This document shows, piece by piece, positions 54,374 through 64,000 of a stretch of 64,000 nucleotides of DNA. Position numbers and translations under genes: made by a program. Positions within the stretch are counted from its first letter, which is position 1; each line of letters starts with the position of its first letter. The notes under the pieces were generated by a model. The model saw only the letters and a list, made by a program, of their open reading frames with translations. It did not search any database and was not told where the DNA came from. Source of the DNA: Saccharina japonica (lineage: Eukaryota > Sar > Phaeophyceae > Laminariales > Laminariaceae); contig MEHQ01002986.1 in assembly GCA_008828725.1 (NCBI GenBank), forward strand, positions 62,001 through 126,000. The letters run 5' to 3'.

Positions 54374-55222
54374 TCAAAACGAACACTCAGTTTTAACATC
54401 ATACGACGTGCCTCTTGCAGCGTGGTAGGACGGACTAGGCAACAGCACCTTCCCACGAGCCGTAAGGATGGTGCAGACAAGTCCGTCTATGAGCCGTCCG
54501 TGGTCCGGGCAGTGAGTGGGCTGCTCCCCTGTGAGTCCCCACCGCGATACCTTGCCGCAACCCTCAAACTTACACCTTGCTTCGGAGTTCAAAACCGGAC
54601 TGTCCGCGATATCGTCCTTATGGCGAAAGCATACAGTGGGTGCACCATCTGCCGGCACACCCCAAACCCCGTCCGCAGCATGTTGCTTGCAATACACCGC
54701 CGATTTCATGCCATCAAAATTGAACGACGGCCGTTTCGTGCATGTGTCATGTGAGCAACATCTAACTCTAACGTTTATGATGCCATCTCCAGCATGTGTC
54801 TTGCAGTACGCCGCCTTCTTCGTGCCTTCAGTATTGAACGCCGGGTGTTTGGTGCAGGAGTCATGTGAGCAATGTCTGTTGTGAACATCCACCATGCCGC
54901 CTCCAGCATGTTGCTTGCAGTACGCCGCCCTCTTACTTCCTTCAGTATTGAACGCCGGCCGTTTTGTGCAGGACGCATAGGAACAACGTCTGCTGTAAAC
55001 GTTTACCATGTCTTCTCCAGCATGTGTCTTGCAGTACGCCGCACTCTTCCTGTCTTCAGTACTAAACGCCGGCTGTTTTGTGCAAGAGGGATGCGAGCAA
55101 CGTCTGCTGCGAACATCTATCATGCCGTCGTCAGCATGTTGCTTGCAGTAAACCGCCGGCCAAATACCTTTCATGTTGAAGCTCGATCGCCCCGTGCAAT
55201 CGTGATGTGAGCAACGACCCAT
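54374..55222 (-). CDS. EsV-1-7 repeat protein, gene 4 (282 aa, shortened)
   Basis: Starts MGRCSHH and ends KTECSF like its paralogs but is 58 residues shorter. Repeats 1-5 begin at residues 4, 42, 80, 118 and 156. After residue 185 the protein jumps into the middle of repeat 7 (V-W-G-V-P), so repeat 6 and the C-x4-C half of repeat 7 are gone; the final repeat 8 is complete. The missing piece is 174 bp, so the frame is kept. The junction is at about 54667-54668, within a G-rich string that may have given microhomology. The protein should still fold as separate metal-binding units, with one orphan C-x2-H half. Confidence 0.92.
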   Translation of the reverse strand: MGRCSHHDCTGRSSFNMKGIWPAVYCKQHADDGMIDVRSRRCSHPSCTKQPAFSTEDRKSAAYCKTHAGEDMVNVYSRRCSYASCTKRPAFNTEGSKRAAYCKQHAGGGMVDVHNRHCSHDSCTKHPAFNTEGTKKAAYCKTHAGDGIINVRVRCCSHDTCTKRPSFNFDGMKSAVYCKQHAADGVWGVPADGAPTVCFRHKDDIADSPVLNSEARCKFEGCGKVSRWGLTGEQPTHCPDHGRLIDGLVCTILTARGKVLLPSPSYHAARGTSYDVKTECSF

Positions 55223-56613
55223 GCTCGCTGTAGATTACAGCGGCGGTGGTGAAAAGCGCAAATGGGCTCAGACAAGGGCATGGGCAGAGCAAGGATCCCC
55301 TGCGTGGAGCCGGGCACACCTGCCGTTTGTACAACACACAATATTCACAGACGGTTTTTCAGGGTATCGCAATCACGAACCGTCGCCTGGTCGAGTCTAA
55401 AAACGTGGTTAGCACACATGTAGTAGTGCGGAACGCTAAACGGCCGAGGAGGCCGATCGTATACGTTTCTGAGGTACGACTATTGTCAGCAACTTTCGAT
55501 CGACTTGGTTTTGCTTACCGCCAGTTCTGTAAAAGTCTCGTATGCGGGCGAAACCGTTTCTGAGCATAACACCGTACATCTAAGCAAGTGTGATCAAGTA
55601 GTGGTCCAGGGGACTATTTGGGAACCATCCCATGTGCATACGATCACATATTTTATGTGAATGTTGCACGATTTCGCCCGTTCTGATGAAAAGAGAAACA
55701 ACGCCGTGTAGCCGTATTTTCATTCCACTCTCATCGGCCGCAACACGAGAGATAACAGCACATCGAGTTGAACAAAACAACTTTTCCTTGTTGCACCTTT
55801 GTAGCGATACCTATTCCTGGGATAGGAGTCTTACAAGGCCTGGCTATAATGATGTTTATGCTGGCCACCTTCAACAAGATGATCTTCGTAAGATGCTTTC
55901 GGCGGCAGTGGGTGAACACGACAACGCTGTATCCAATTTCGGTACTGGAGCAGAAACTAGTCAGACATTCCCCGGCGATAGAGAAGCGTAAATAAGTTCG
56001 CCAGGAAAACGTGTTACCGATATAAGATGGTTGCTAACTTCCACCTAACGTACCACTTCGGAAACACAGATTTACATACTTGGTATGTAGCATATTTACA
56101 TATCACTGGCAACACTGTTGCATGTTTATTGGCAGTAGGGGGGGGCGATGACTCGTATGTTGTTGGCGCAGATATCAAGACAACACCATGTTCCTGCACT
56201 CTACCTACGGTTCGTATAGATTCGCAGTGAAACCAGTGTGGACCGTTGTGAAAAGTCTAAGACAACCTAAAACTCTACAGAAAACATATTTCCAGTTGTT
56301 AACCCACAATCTACAAGGTAAGTAAAATAACAAAAAACTGTTGAGTCATTAATTGGGTGCGCATTACACAGTAAATGGCGACGTACACTTCGATGTATAC
56401 TGTGACAACTGCTACTATTTAGATAGAGTTAAATGTCAGACAGTGTCATCAGCGGAATCAGGAGGTCGTTGGACGACACATAGTGGACTACCAAAATAGG
56501 CCGAGTTCAAGTTGACATCTTACGGTGTTGGCGTAGTGGATATGTTGTGCGGGTCGCATACTCTTGGGTGTGGCTTGTCGATTGTGATCGATCTCCCGGC
56601 TAAGGCTTTCTTT

Positions 56614-56988
56614 CTAAAGCTCGGCCCTTGTTTTGACACAATTGCGAGCTTTCGTTCCATGACTGATACGAAGGGCGTTCGTGCTTGTACCATCCACCTC
56701 ACAATCGCTAGTTGATTCGTCATGCTGTGCATTGTATAACTTAGAGTGGCGAGGGTACCGCGCTGTAAAAAGTGACACCATATTGTAGCTGACATTGTAC
56801 CCAGCTAGGGTGAGGATAAGCGTACTTTGTGCCGTCCACAATCGGGACCGACCGGCACATCTAGTCCCTTTTTTCCGATGCTTCTCTTTCGGACGGTCAG
56901 CGGCCGGAAAGCCAATACACCGGTTAGCGGTACTAATGCCCAGTGACGGACAGCCGGCAGGGGACGCCACAGACCCAACAAACTGCAT
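56614..56988 (-). pseudogene. Conserved protein-like fragment, module iv copy
   Basis: A 124-codon open frame whose C-terminal 42 residues align with 1632-1892 (+). Shared order: Y-x-A-x-H-D, E-V-D, L-R-I-x-H-G-T, A-R-N-C. It lies about 1.4 kb upstream of EsV gene 4. The upstream part has no match. Unknown family. Confidence 0.3.
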
Positions 56989-57051
56989 CAGGCCTTAGGT
57001 GGCCTTGAAGTGCCAGACCTTTAGATCAGACATCAGGACAGATGCGTCGAT

Positions 57052-57232
57052 CAAGGTGGCACATCACGTCGGGTGCTGCGATAGCGGTGGCATATCAGGA
57101 CTGGTGCTGCGATAGAGGTGGCATATCAGGACGGGTGCTGCGATAGGGGTGGCCCATCAGGACGGCAGCTGTGATATGGGTGGCATATCAGGACGGCTGC
57201 TGCAATAGGGGGGTGCTGCGATAGAAGTGGAA
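57052..57232 (+). repeat. 33-bp minisatellite
   Basis: About six units of GGTGGCATATCAGGAC plus GGGTGCTGCGATAG, with point changes. The related array in module i has about three. Confidence 0.85.
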
Positions 57233-57917
57233 CAATATGGATATCTTGTGTTTCGGACTGAAACCACTAGAATGATTAACCTTGTTTTCTACAAAAAAAA
57301 AAGTATTCAACACAAAAAATTATGTCAAATTTCCAAAGTAGCCCATAACTTTACTTCATGGGGGGAGGGCATACAAAAACCAGCAGAAAACAATAAATGG
57401 GAGCAATAATAATAACACACAACTACTGCAACGTTTTCTATTCGTTTATTTGCATCTTACGCTGTAAAATCGCGACCGCTGTCATCTTAGCCAATCTCCC
57501 TAAATCCTCTAGAACGAGTGAAACAGTCGTTCACCCAAACATTCCGTGCCTAATCTCGACATATATTAAGAAATATAACCTGCTGTAAGGCAAGGTCTCT
57601 AGGTGAACCAGAGGAACAGGGCATACACCCGCTGAAAACTGAAAACAATCACTGACTGGCTTGCAACAACCGAATACATACACCAAACAACACACATGAG
57701 ATGCACGGATACATGGTAGCCCCCCAGTCAGGTAACTCCGTTGTTGGCAAATGGTCGATTTAGAAGTGGTGACGCTATCGTGGCAGGTTACGTCCATGCA
57801 ACGACCACAAACTTTCACCACAGCCGAAGACTGGTAGTGACCGTAGTCCGTTCGAGCCCCGCCATTCTGTATTTTAGGGACAGCGGTCAATATATTCGGC
57901 GCAATGAATATCTGCTC

Positions 57918-57994
57918 TCCGGCACGGGGTTTTGAACCCAAGACTTTGTCGTGCGACTGGTTTCCCAAGATACGCTAAAGCTACCGTCGCCGGG
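57918..57994 (-). other. tRNA-like segment
   Basis: The reverse strand has a B-box-like GGGTTCAAAACCC, ends that can pair (CCGGC with GCCGG) and a possible D-arm (GGTA/TATC). The anticodon stem does not pair well, so this is at best a tRNA pseudogene or SINE head. Module ii carries a more degraded copy at 17877-17955. Confidence 0.25.
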
Positions 57995-59819
57995 TAGACG
58001 AAAACAATCAGTGCTATACGGGGGAGCGCAGGGCGTACAAGATGCACGCCGCGTCATGTTTCGCATAATATACACGCCCATTAACTCGCCGATAATGTAC
58101 CTACGGACAATTTAAGCCAATAACGCAAACCGTGACGAAGAAACGCCACACGTTCACGATATGTGGAACAGACCACTGAAAGTAACAAAGGGGCTGGTGC
58201 ATCACAAAAACGTGCTCATTGCAGCTGTATGAACGTGTAGAGCGTAGGGGACGGTGGTGTCATGCTTGTACGTTCAGCTTACAGCGGCTGCGGAGAGCAA
58301 GGTTGGAGTCGCAGAAGAAGCAGGAAGTGATACTTCTGCTCATTACCAGCAGCAGGAGCATGGCGATCCTCAAGCCAGAAAATATTGTGATTTACACTTT
58401 GATTGTATGCGATCCTGACTGGGAGGCCGGTGAAGACCGCCTATTGCTTTTTGCCACGTCCCGCATTCGTCTTAGAATATAACACACTCAGCTCAGCTCG
58501 TTCAAAGGACCGGCACTATATCGAGTAAATTTGAGAATGAGACAGTAAAACAAGTTATTTGCCAGTTTTCGAGACTTCGAACACCCAGAGCACGCGCGAC
58601 GGAAATCGGCCGTGGACCCTATTTGAGGGATCTGTAAACGCGGGTCTCCCGTGTGCCCCGCAGCAGAGCGCACGAAGAAAGACCACCGGCTGGGAGATAA
58701 GACATAGCCGATTTTTAAATGAACGATATTTACTACGTACATACAAATACCTACCGGACACCTGGCACTGTACGTGCCTAACCGCGATATGAAAACGACA
58801 AGAGGCTTGACCGGTGGCCTGGAGAGCCGACGGTCACCACGTTTGAACATTTGTAAGGAGCAGCGTAACTGTGAAACAGAAGTCATATTCAATGTTAGGA
58901 GTTGAGAGGGTTATGTACACGCTATCTAAAGGAAAAATTAAAGTAACTGGTGCCTTTAATTCTTCATATATGATATTCGGTAAAAGCGTGGACAAGCATA
59001 TAGACGGTGAACTTCGCCCGCTACCTGGATTGTCACCGGTTGCCGTCTTCTGTCATACCCACGATGGATGCAGTGTTGTGATGAATGATTAAGGTAACAC
59101 GGGATGCTTGAGGCCCCACAAAATGACAAACATGAGAATGCTCAAAGCTAAGCACGAAGAATAATAGCGACACATTGCCCAGGTGCTCTGTGGCGTAGGG
59201 AATAAGGTCGCCTGTTTCGGGGGGAAACAGAAAATAAAGTTTGGATGCGAATTTGTACATGACCTTCCAGAGGCAACCCAGCTGTGATAAAACATCAATG
59301 TCAAAGATCGTCGGAACTAATATTTGCTAGCTGCGTGCTAAACGTTAATCACGCGTTGGAGTAAATGATATCGGCGGATGGGGGGGGACTACTTCATTGT
59401 TACGCATGGCCGCAGTCGTATGACCATACGGGGGAGGGGGGCTAAAACTGGAGGAACGTATAATGTTGGCAATATATCAGGGTTTTATAAAGTTCATTTG
59501 TATTGCTGTACTGGGCGCACGCCAAGTACGTCGGAGTTGAAGACGGCAAACAACTATATTATGTATGTGAACTGGACATACTGCTTGGAAGCGGGGTTTA
59601 CCTACGATTGTTCTGCCATTACTCGCAGAATGTCGGTTGCTGTTTCTGTCATGTACTCCAATCTCTTGCAGTTTCTAAATACCTGGATAGTCCCAGTACA
59701 CTACTGGTCAAACTACCACGCTGTACATGTGTGCTGGAAGCCTCCGTGTGTGGAGTGCTTTGCACTGTTATGATATATGATGTTGTGGCTTCGCCTGCCC
59801 CACGGCGTTCACAAACAGC

Positions 59820-60478
59820 ACCGACCACATAAAGGGTAGTTTTATACGTAGAAGACGTAACGGCCTCCGCAACGGAATAACGAACAAAACAGGGTTTATT
59901 GGTAGAGAGAATGAGGCCTGTCCGTACCGGGGACTGGGATAGAGAATGGTTGGTTTTGGTGTTTGGTATGGACCCGCAGATAGCCACTCCTTTCGAGAAA
60001 GGCATCAAGTGCAGGTCAGCATCCCCACGTCGAGCGCAAGCTAGCACGAGGTTCCTGCTGCAAGTGTGAGCACACGTGGGGTAGACGCTGGTTTGGGCAG
60101 CCAAGCCAGGAATTTGTGCCCCCTTTTTCTGCCGCCCCACCCTCCCATTTTTTCTTTCGAAGGGGGGGGGGGGCGTAAAAGTAGCCGGGGTCCCGGAATA
60201 CTTTTCTCTTCGTTATTTGTTTTCACTTGAGTTAGATCGGAGGAGTCGAATGGTACCGTACCATTCGGAGGCTTGGTCATCCGAGACAACTGTAGGCCGT
60301 ACTAGTTAGGAACCCGGCCGATATTATAGTGGGGAGAGAGAGACCGTAAAAATTGGGTGGTCGAGATACTCAGGGGGTTGCAGCAGGCTGCGATACAGGT
60401 ATCTGGCCGAGGGGAAGAATCTCTCTCTCCCACGACTCAGAAAACGATAATGACAAGGCAATTCGAAAGATATACAAT
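59820..60478 (+). mobile_element. Solo A2-B2 terminus of the YR element
   Basis: A2 at 59820-60235 and B2 at 60236-60478, with no coding part. A direct-repeat recombination between A1 and A2 of a full element would leave exactly this. B here is the best preserved (GGAGTCGAATGGTACCGTAC and its echo). Confidence 0.75.
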
Positions 60479-63150
60479 AAACACATAATACAATACGACG
60501 GCTGCCCAGCCAGAGCTGCTAGGGGGTTTGAGATATACACAGCCGCGGCCCAAGCGCTGGTACTGTTGCTGTTGTACATATATATGAACGCTATGTACCA
60601 TACCACACGTACATAGCTCCATTCACCGGTACGCATATCAGCATGGCAGGGTCCTGCCTTTGTCGCTGATACCAACAACCGGCTCTCTGAAACTACCCGC
60701 ACCTGAAAATATGTCGCATGCCGGATGATTCTGTCTCATCGCACCTGCTGTACATAGCTCCGCTTCATCTTAGTGAGAGATAAACAATTGAAACGATATG
60801 CCTACAAACACGAAATTCAACCCCGCATATAACCGAAAAGCTGTTTGTCGAAACCGCGGGAATCACCTCAAACCTACATCGGCCATAAGGCCAAGTAAAT
60901 AGCAAATGCCGACTTTACAACGCGTAAGAGACCCATGCAGCTACGCAGGAGTATACAGGCGTACAATAAGGCTATGAGTCGACATTCCTTGTGGAATTAC
61001 CGGCGGGAGTGGTCTGCATCCCGAGCAGTGCTGGTTCTTGCCAGTTCAAACCCTGTTTTTTTTGGCTCGAACAAAACATAAATCCTGTCATGTATCAAAC
61101 AACAAAAACGACGAGTCATCCGACGGGAGAGGCCGCACTTTTTTTGTGAACATTTCTCAGGCTTGTTGAGCATTCCACATGATAAATGATCTGTGAGTTA
61201 TTACGATATTTCTACAAATATGTATACTTTATGACTAGCGGTATCTACCGCATAGGAACGTTAGCGTGGTTGCGCATACAAGCTTATTCGAAGTCACGGT
61301 AGATAGTCAGATCCTCGTGTGAGGAGATCGTAAAAGAGGGCGCCACTCCTACCGTGGCCTAGTTCTATAGTGGCATGGATTTCGCGGGGCTGGGATTATT
61401 GTCGCAGAACAGACGTTACTATGCCCCCCCACATCCGCGCGCGGGCATGTCAGACGTTCCCCCCGATGCAATGTGATGTTGGAGAGCACATACTCCAAAA
61501 AAATATTTGACATCGCTGGACGCCAATTACAGATGGCGCCAAAACCCTGAATAGGCGGCAAGTAGAGGGTATTTCCTGTCCGGCGCCACGCACCGAACGC
61601 GTGCTAGCGGAACAAGGGGACCCGCAGCGTTCGCCAGTGGACACGACGCCGGATATCGCGCCGCCGGAGAAACCGCGCTTATAGGGCGGCCGGCAGCTTG
61701 CGAGATACGCAAACAAGCCGACTCTAAGCACTGGCGCAGGTATATTTTCAAATAATAATGTACACGTGTACCGTGCACCGCGCTGCGTTTAATTTATCTT
61801 GCAGTGGTGGTACCATAAGTACAGTTGGCCGCAAGAAGACGATACAGTATGCGCACTGCCGTGCCGCACACGTAACCCCTGAGCGCGGTACGAGCAAAAC
61901 TCGGTAATGTTGAATCCTGCTGTGTTAGTACAGCAGCAGTCGGAAGTACAACAGGGGGGCAGAAAAACAACAAAAGTCGGTTTCACGAAGAATACCGTCT
62001 TGTTTCAGTAACGGTGGGGGGCCCCTTTAAGTGCGATATGTCGCCACACGACTATATGCGCATTATACCTCCGCGCAAACGCCGCTCGTACCGTGATACT
62101 ACGTCGGTGTCTCGTTCATACAACTGCAGTATTCTGTACTCTGTACTAGTAGCACGCCAGGGGAGTACGCCAACAAAAACTCGTACGTGTAGCTGACACC
62201 GCCCGCATAGTATACTGCCAATGACCCACGAACGCACACGAGTTGCTGACAGTTAACATATTATGCTGCAGAAGTTCCTAGGGACTCCTATGCCGTAATA
62301 AAAACTGGCAGTGCCACTATTATACTGATTTTTCTTCTACTGTATGTGTAGGGCTACTCTTACTATAGGGGTACCCCTTCGTCCCATTATTTCCCGATCT
62401 GTCGTAAACGTTGCACTAGTGTATGGAGTTGTATATTTTCCAGCTTCCACTCTCTTCGCAACAAATTTGACATCGTATAATAGGCAGTATTCCCCCCTCG
62501 CAACAGCGCATGCCTAAGCTATCATACCACGAACATATCAGCAGTTGCTCCACCTCCTCTCACAGTCCCCAAAAATAGTCAATGCCTTGTGGCTCGATTT
62601 AATGAGCGGGCGTCGTGAGGCACATATCCCTTGTATTAAACGTAAGAGGTGTTGGTCTGATGAAAATAATTCGGCTCCAACGTTTGAACCGGCACTTGAA
62701 TAATCTGTCGCGAGTAAGGCACGAATTCCATGTTTTATCTGAGTTGTTATCTTGGCCTCAATTCTTGGTCGCGCCAATGTGAAGTTGTTTCGTGCGTGAC
62801 CAGGGCCTAGGGCCTATGATACAGCAATAAACATATAATTCCCATACCGGTACCCGGTACGTATGAACCACGTACGTACCAAAACAGAACATGATGAATA
62901 CAAGGCATAGCTACAAGCTCCAACACTTTACAGGCGAGCCAGCGGGGAGCGGGACGCAGCCCCGAACCGTGCCCTACCTAGCTGATGTATGCGTGTCGGC
63001 GGAATATTGTTTGAATAGAATCGCCAGGAAGTGGAGTGGGCCAGACGGTCGTCTGTGTGTGTGATGCGAGGCACAATCAATAGGCGTTGTGTCTATGGTC
63101 CATGGTCTGTGCCGTGGGAGGGTTGGAGTCCATGATCCACGATTGCATGA

Positions 63151-63157
63151 TCCATGA
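63151..63157 (+). other. Empty target site of the hAT-like element
   Basis: TCCATGA occurs once here, flanked by sequence matching both sides of 26314-27725 in module ii. Confidence 0.8.
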
Positions 63158-63429
63158 TGTTAATACGAAACGTCCACTCGACATCATAGTGCTGACATAC
63201 AAACACGGAATGCTTGCGCTTGATTGGGAATGCCATGCACTACGTACAGCCTTACCAGTGCAAGAAGACGAGTACTTGTCGCCATACTTCACAGGCTTTG
63301 CGGCGGGCAGCGGGGCGGGCGCTCCCCGCCAAGCCAACATACCCCGTGTGCAAGTTAAGTTCTGCCTAGTTCTATGGGTTATTGCTTGGGTGGAAGCGCC
63401 AGGTAGAGGAGTGCGTCAGACGGATTATA

Positions 63430-63790
63430 CTACAGCAGCAGCAGCAGCAGAGGCAGTAGCAGCAGCAGCAGAAGTAGAGACAGGCCCAACAGGTGTTCTG
63501 GTTCTTTGTTCTTCGACTACAAACTGCAGCAGGATAAATGGAGGTAGCCTTTACTAACACACAGCAGTAGCTTCAGCAGCAGCAGCAGCAGCAGTGCAGA
63601 CAGGAACAGCAGTAGTTCTTGTTACTTGTTTTTCGAGTACAAAGAGCAGCAGGATAAAGGGGGTAGACTTTACTGACACATAGCCGTAGCTTCAGCAGCA
63701 GCAGTACAGACAGGAACAGCAGCAGTTCTTGTTTTTGTTCTGCGAGTCCAAATTGCATCAGGATACATAAGGGAAGACTCTACTGACACA
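63430..63790 (+). repeat. CAG-containing tandem array, module iv copy
   Basis: Three units of 100-140 bp with CAGCAGCAG runs and GCAGGATAAA. It is uninterrupted here, unlike the module ii copy split at 28396/31577. Confidence 0.85.
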
Positions 63791-64000
63791 CCTATGGCAC
63801 ACGGGAGCAGCAGCAGCAGTACGTGGAGTTCTGTCATACGATTGATTGCGGATTGAACGAGTGCTATGATATGATATCACCAAACTTTACAAACAGGAGG
63901 GGCAGGGCGCCAGAGAATAGGTTCGGGCATGGCCGCGACCCGCGCCCCGCCTGGCCGACATACCGCGTGCGTGAACCAAGGATGGCATCTTTCGGTGTGT

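Larger units (their letters stand above)
53711..64000 (-). repeat. Duplicated EsV-1-7 module, copy iv (runs off window end)
   Basis: The longest uninterrupted copy and the reference for empty sites. It contains EsV gene 4, the conserved flank (55.2-56.0 kb), a protein-like fragment (56.6-56.99 kb), a minisatellite (57.05-57.23 kb), a tRNA-like segment, one solo YR terminus (59.82-60.48 kb) and the CAG array (63.43-63.79 kb). Between 58.8 and 61.3 kb I recognise only the solo terminus; small open frames there lack motifs. Confidence 0.8.

Overview
The window looks like nuclear DNA of a brown alga or a close stramenopile relative. It has long intron-free islands in repeat-rich sequence, many CAG/CTG tracts, a degraded Ty1/copia element, a tyrosine-recombinase (DIRS-order) retroelement, and four genes for EsV-1-7 proteins. 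EsV-1-7 is the cysteine-rich repeat (C-x4-C-x16-C-x2-H-x12) known from the Ectocarpus developmental regulator IMMEDIATE UPRIGHT and from the Ectocarpus virus EsV-1. The assignment is an inference from these families; no rRNA, organellar or housekeeping gene is present to confirm it. Nothing looks bacterial: there are no operons or RBS-spaced genes.

The four EsV-1-7 genes are at 3362-4381 (+), 14936-15958 (-), 40202-41224 (+) and 54374-55222 (-). They are the only well-supported intact host-type genes. Each sits in a copy of one much larger duplicated module, and the orientation alternates + - + -: module i (1-4490), module ii (about 14866-31.9 kb), module iii (about 36.23-41.89 kb) and module iv (about 53.72-64.0 kb, running off the window). 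Flanking homology continues for kilobases in matching order, with many indels, while all four reading frames stay open. This suggests the genes are kept by selection, or that the duplication carries an EsV-1-7 gene as cargo.

Region by region: module i with EsV gene 1; a broken RT-RNaseH-YR retroelement (4.49-7.28 kb); unexplained sequence and short tandem arrays (7.3-10.1 kb); a single-frame but mutated copia element (10.2-14.87 kb); module ii with EsV gene 2. Module ii is interrupted by two tandem 2.4-kb repeats (18.45-23.30 kb), a hAT-like transposon with a clean empty site in module iv (26314-27725), and a nested set of insertions (28.4-31.58 kb) that includes a PIF/Harbinger-like element. 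Then come an inverted partner of a CTG-bearing element (32.70-33.82 kb), a very long CTG tract (35.40-35.58 kb) and module iii with EsV gene 3. Between modules iii and iv are remnants of YR elements, a broken proline/glutamine-rich gene (46.9-47.9 kb), a dispersed direct repeat (44.5 and 50.8 kb) and a YR element whose 3' end keeps a B1-A2-B2 split-direct-repeat structure. Module iv with EsV gene 4 ends the window.

The duplicated modules act as each other's controls: one copy shows the empty site for insertions in another. This dates and delimits the hAT-like and Harbinger-like elements and the 2.4-kb repeats without a database. All homology statements are by-eye alignment; edges of diffuse features are approximate (tens of bases).
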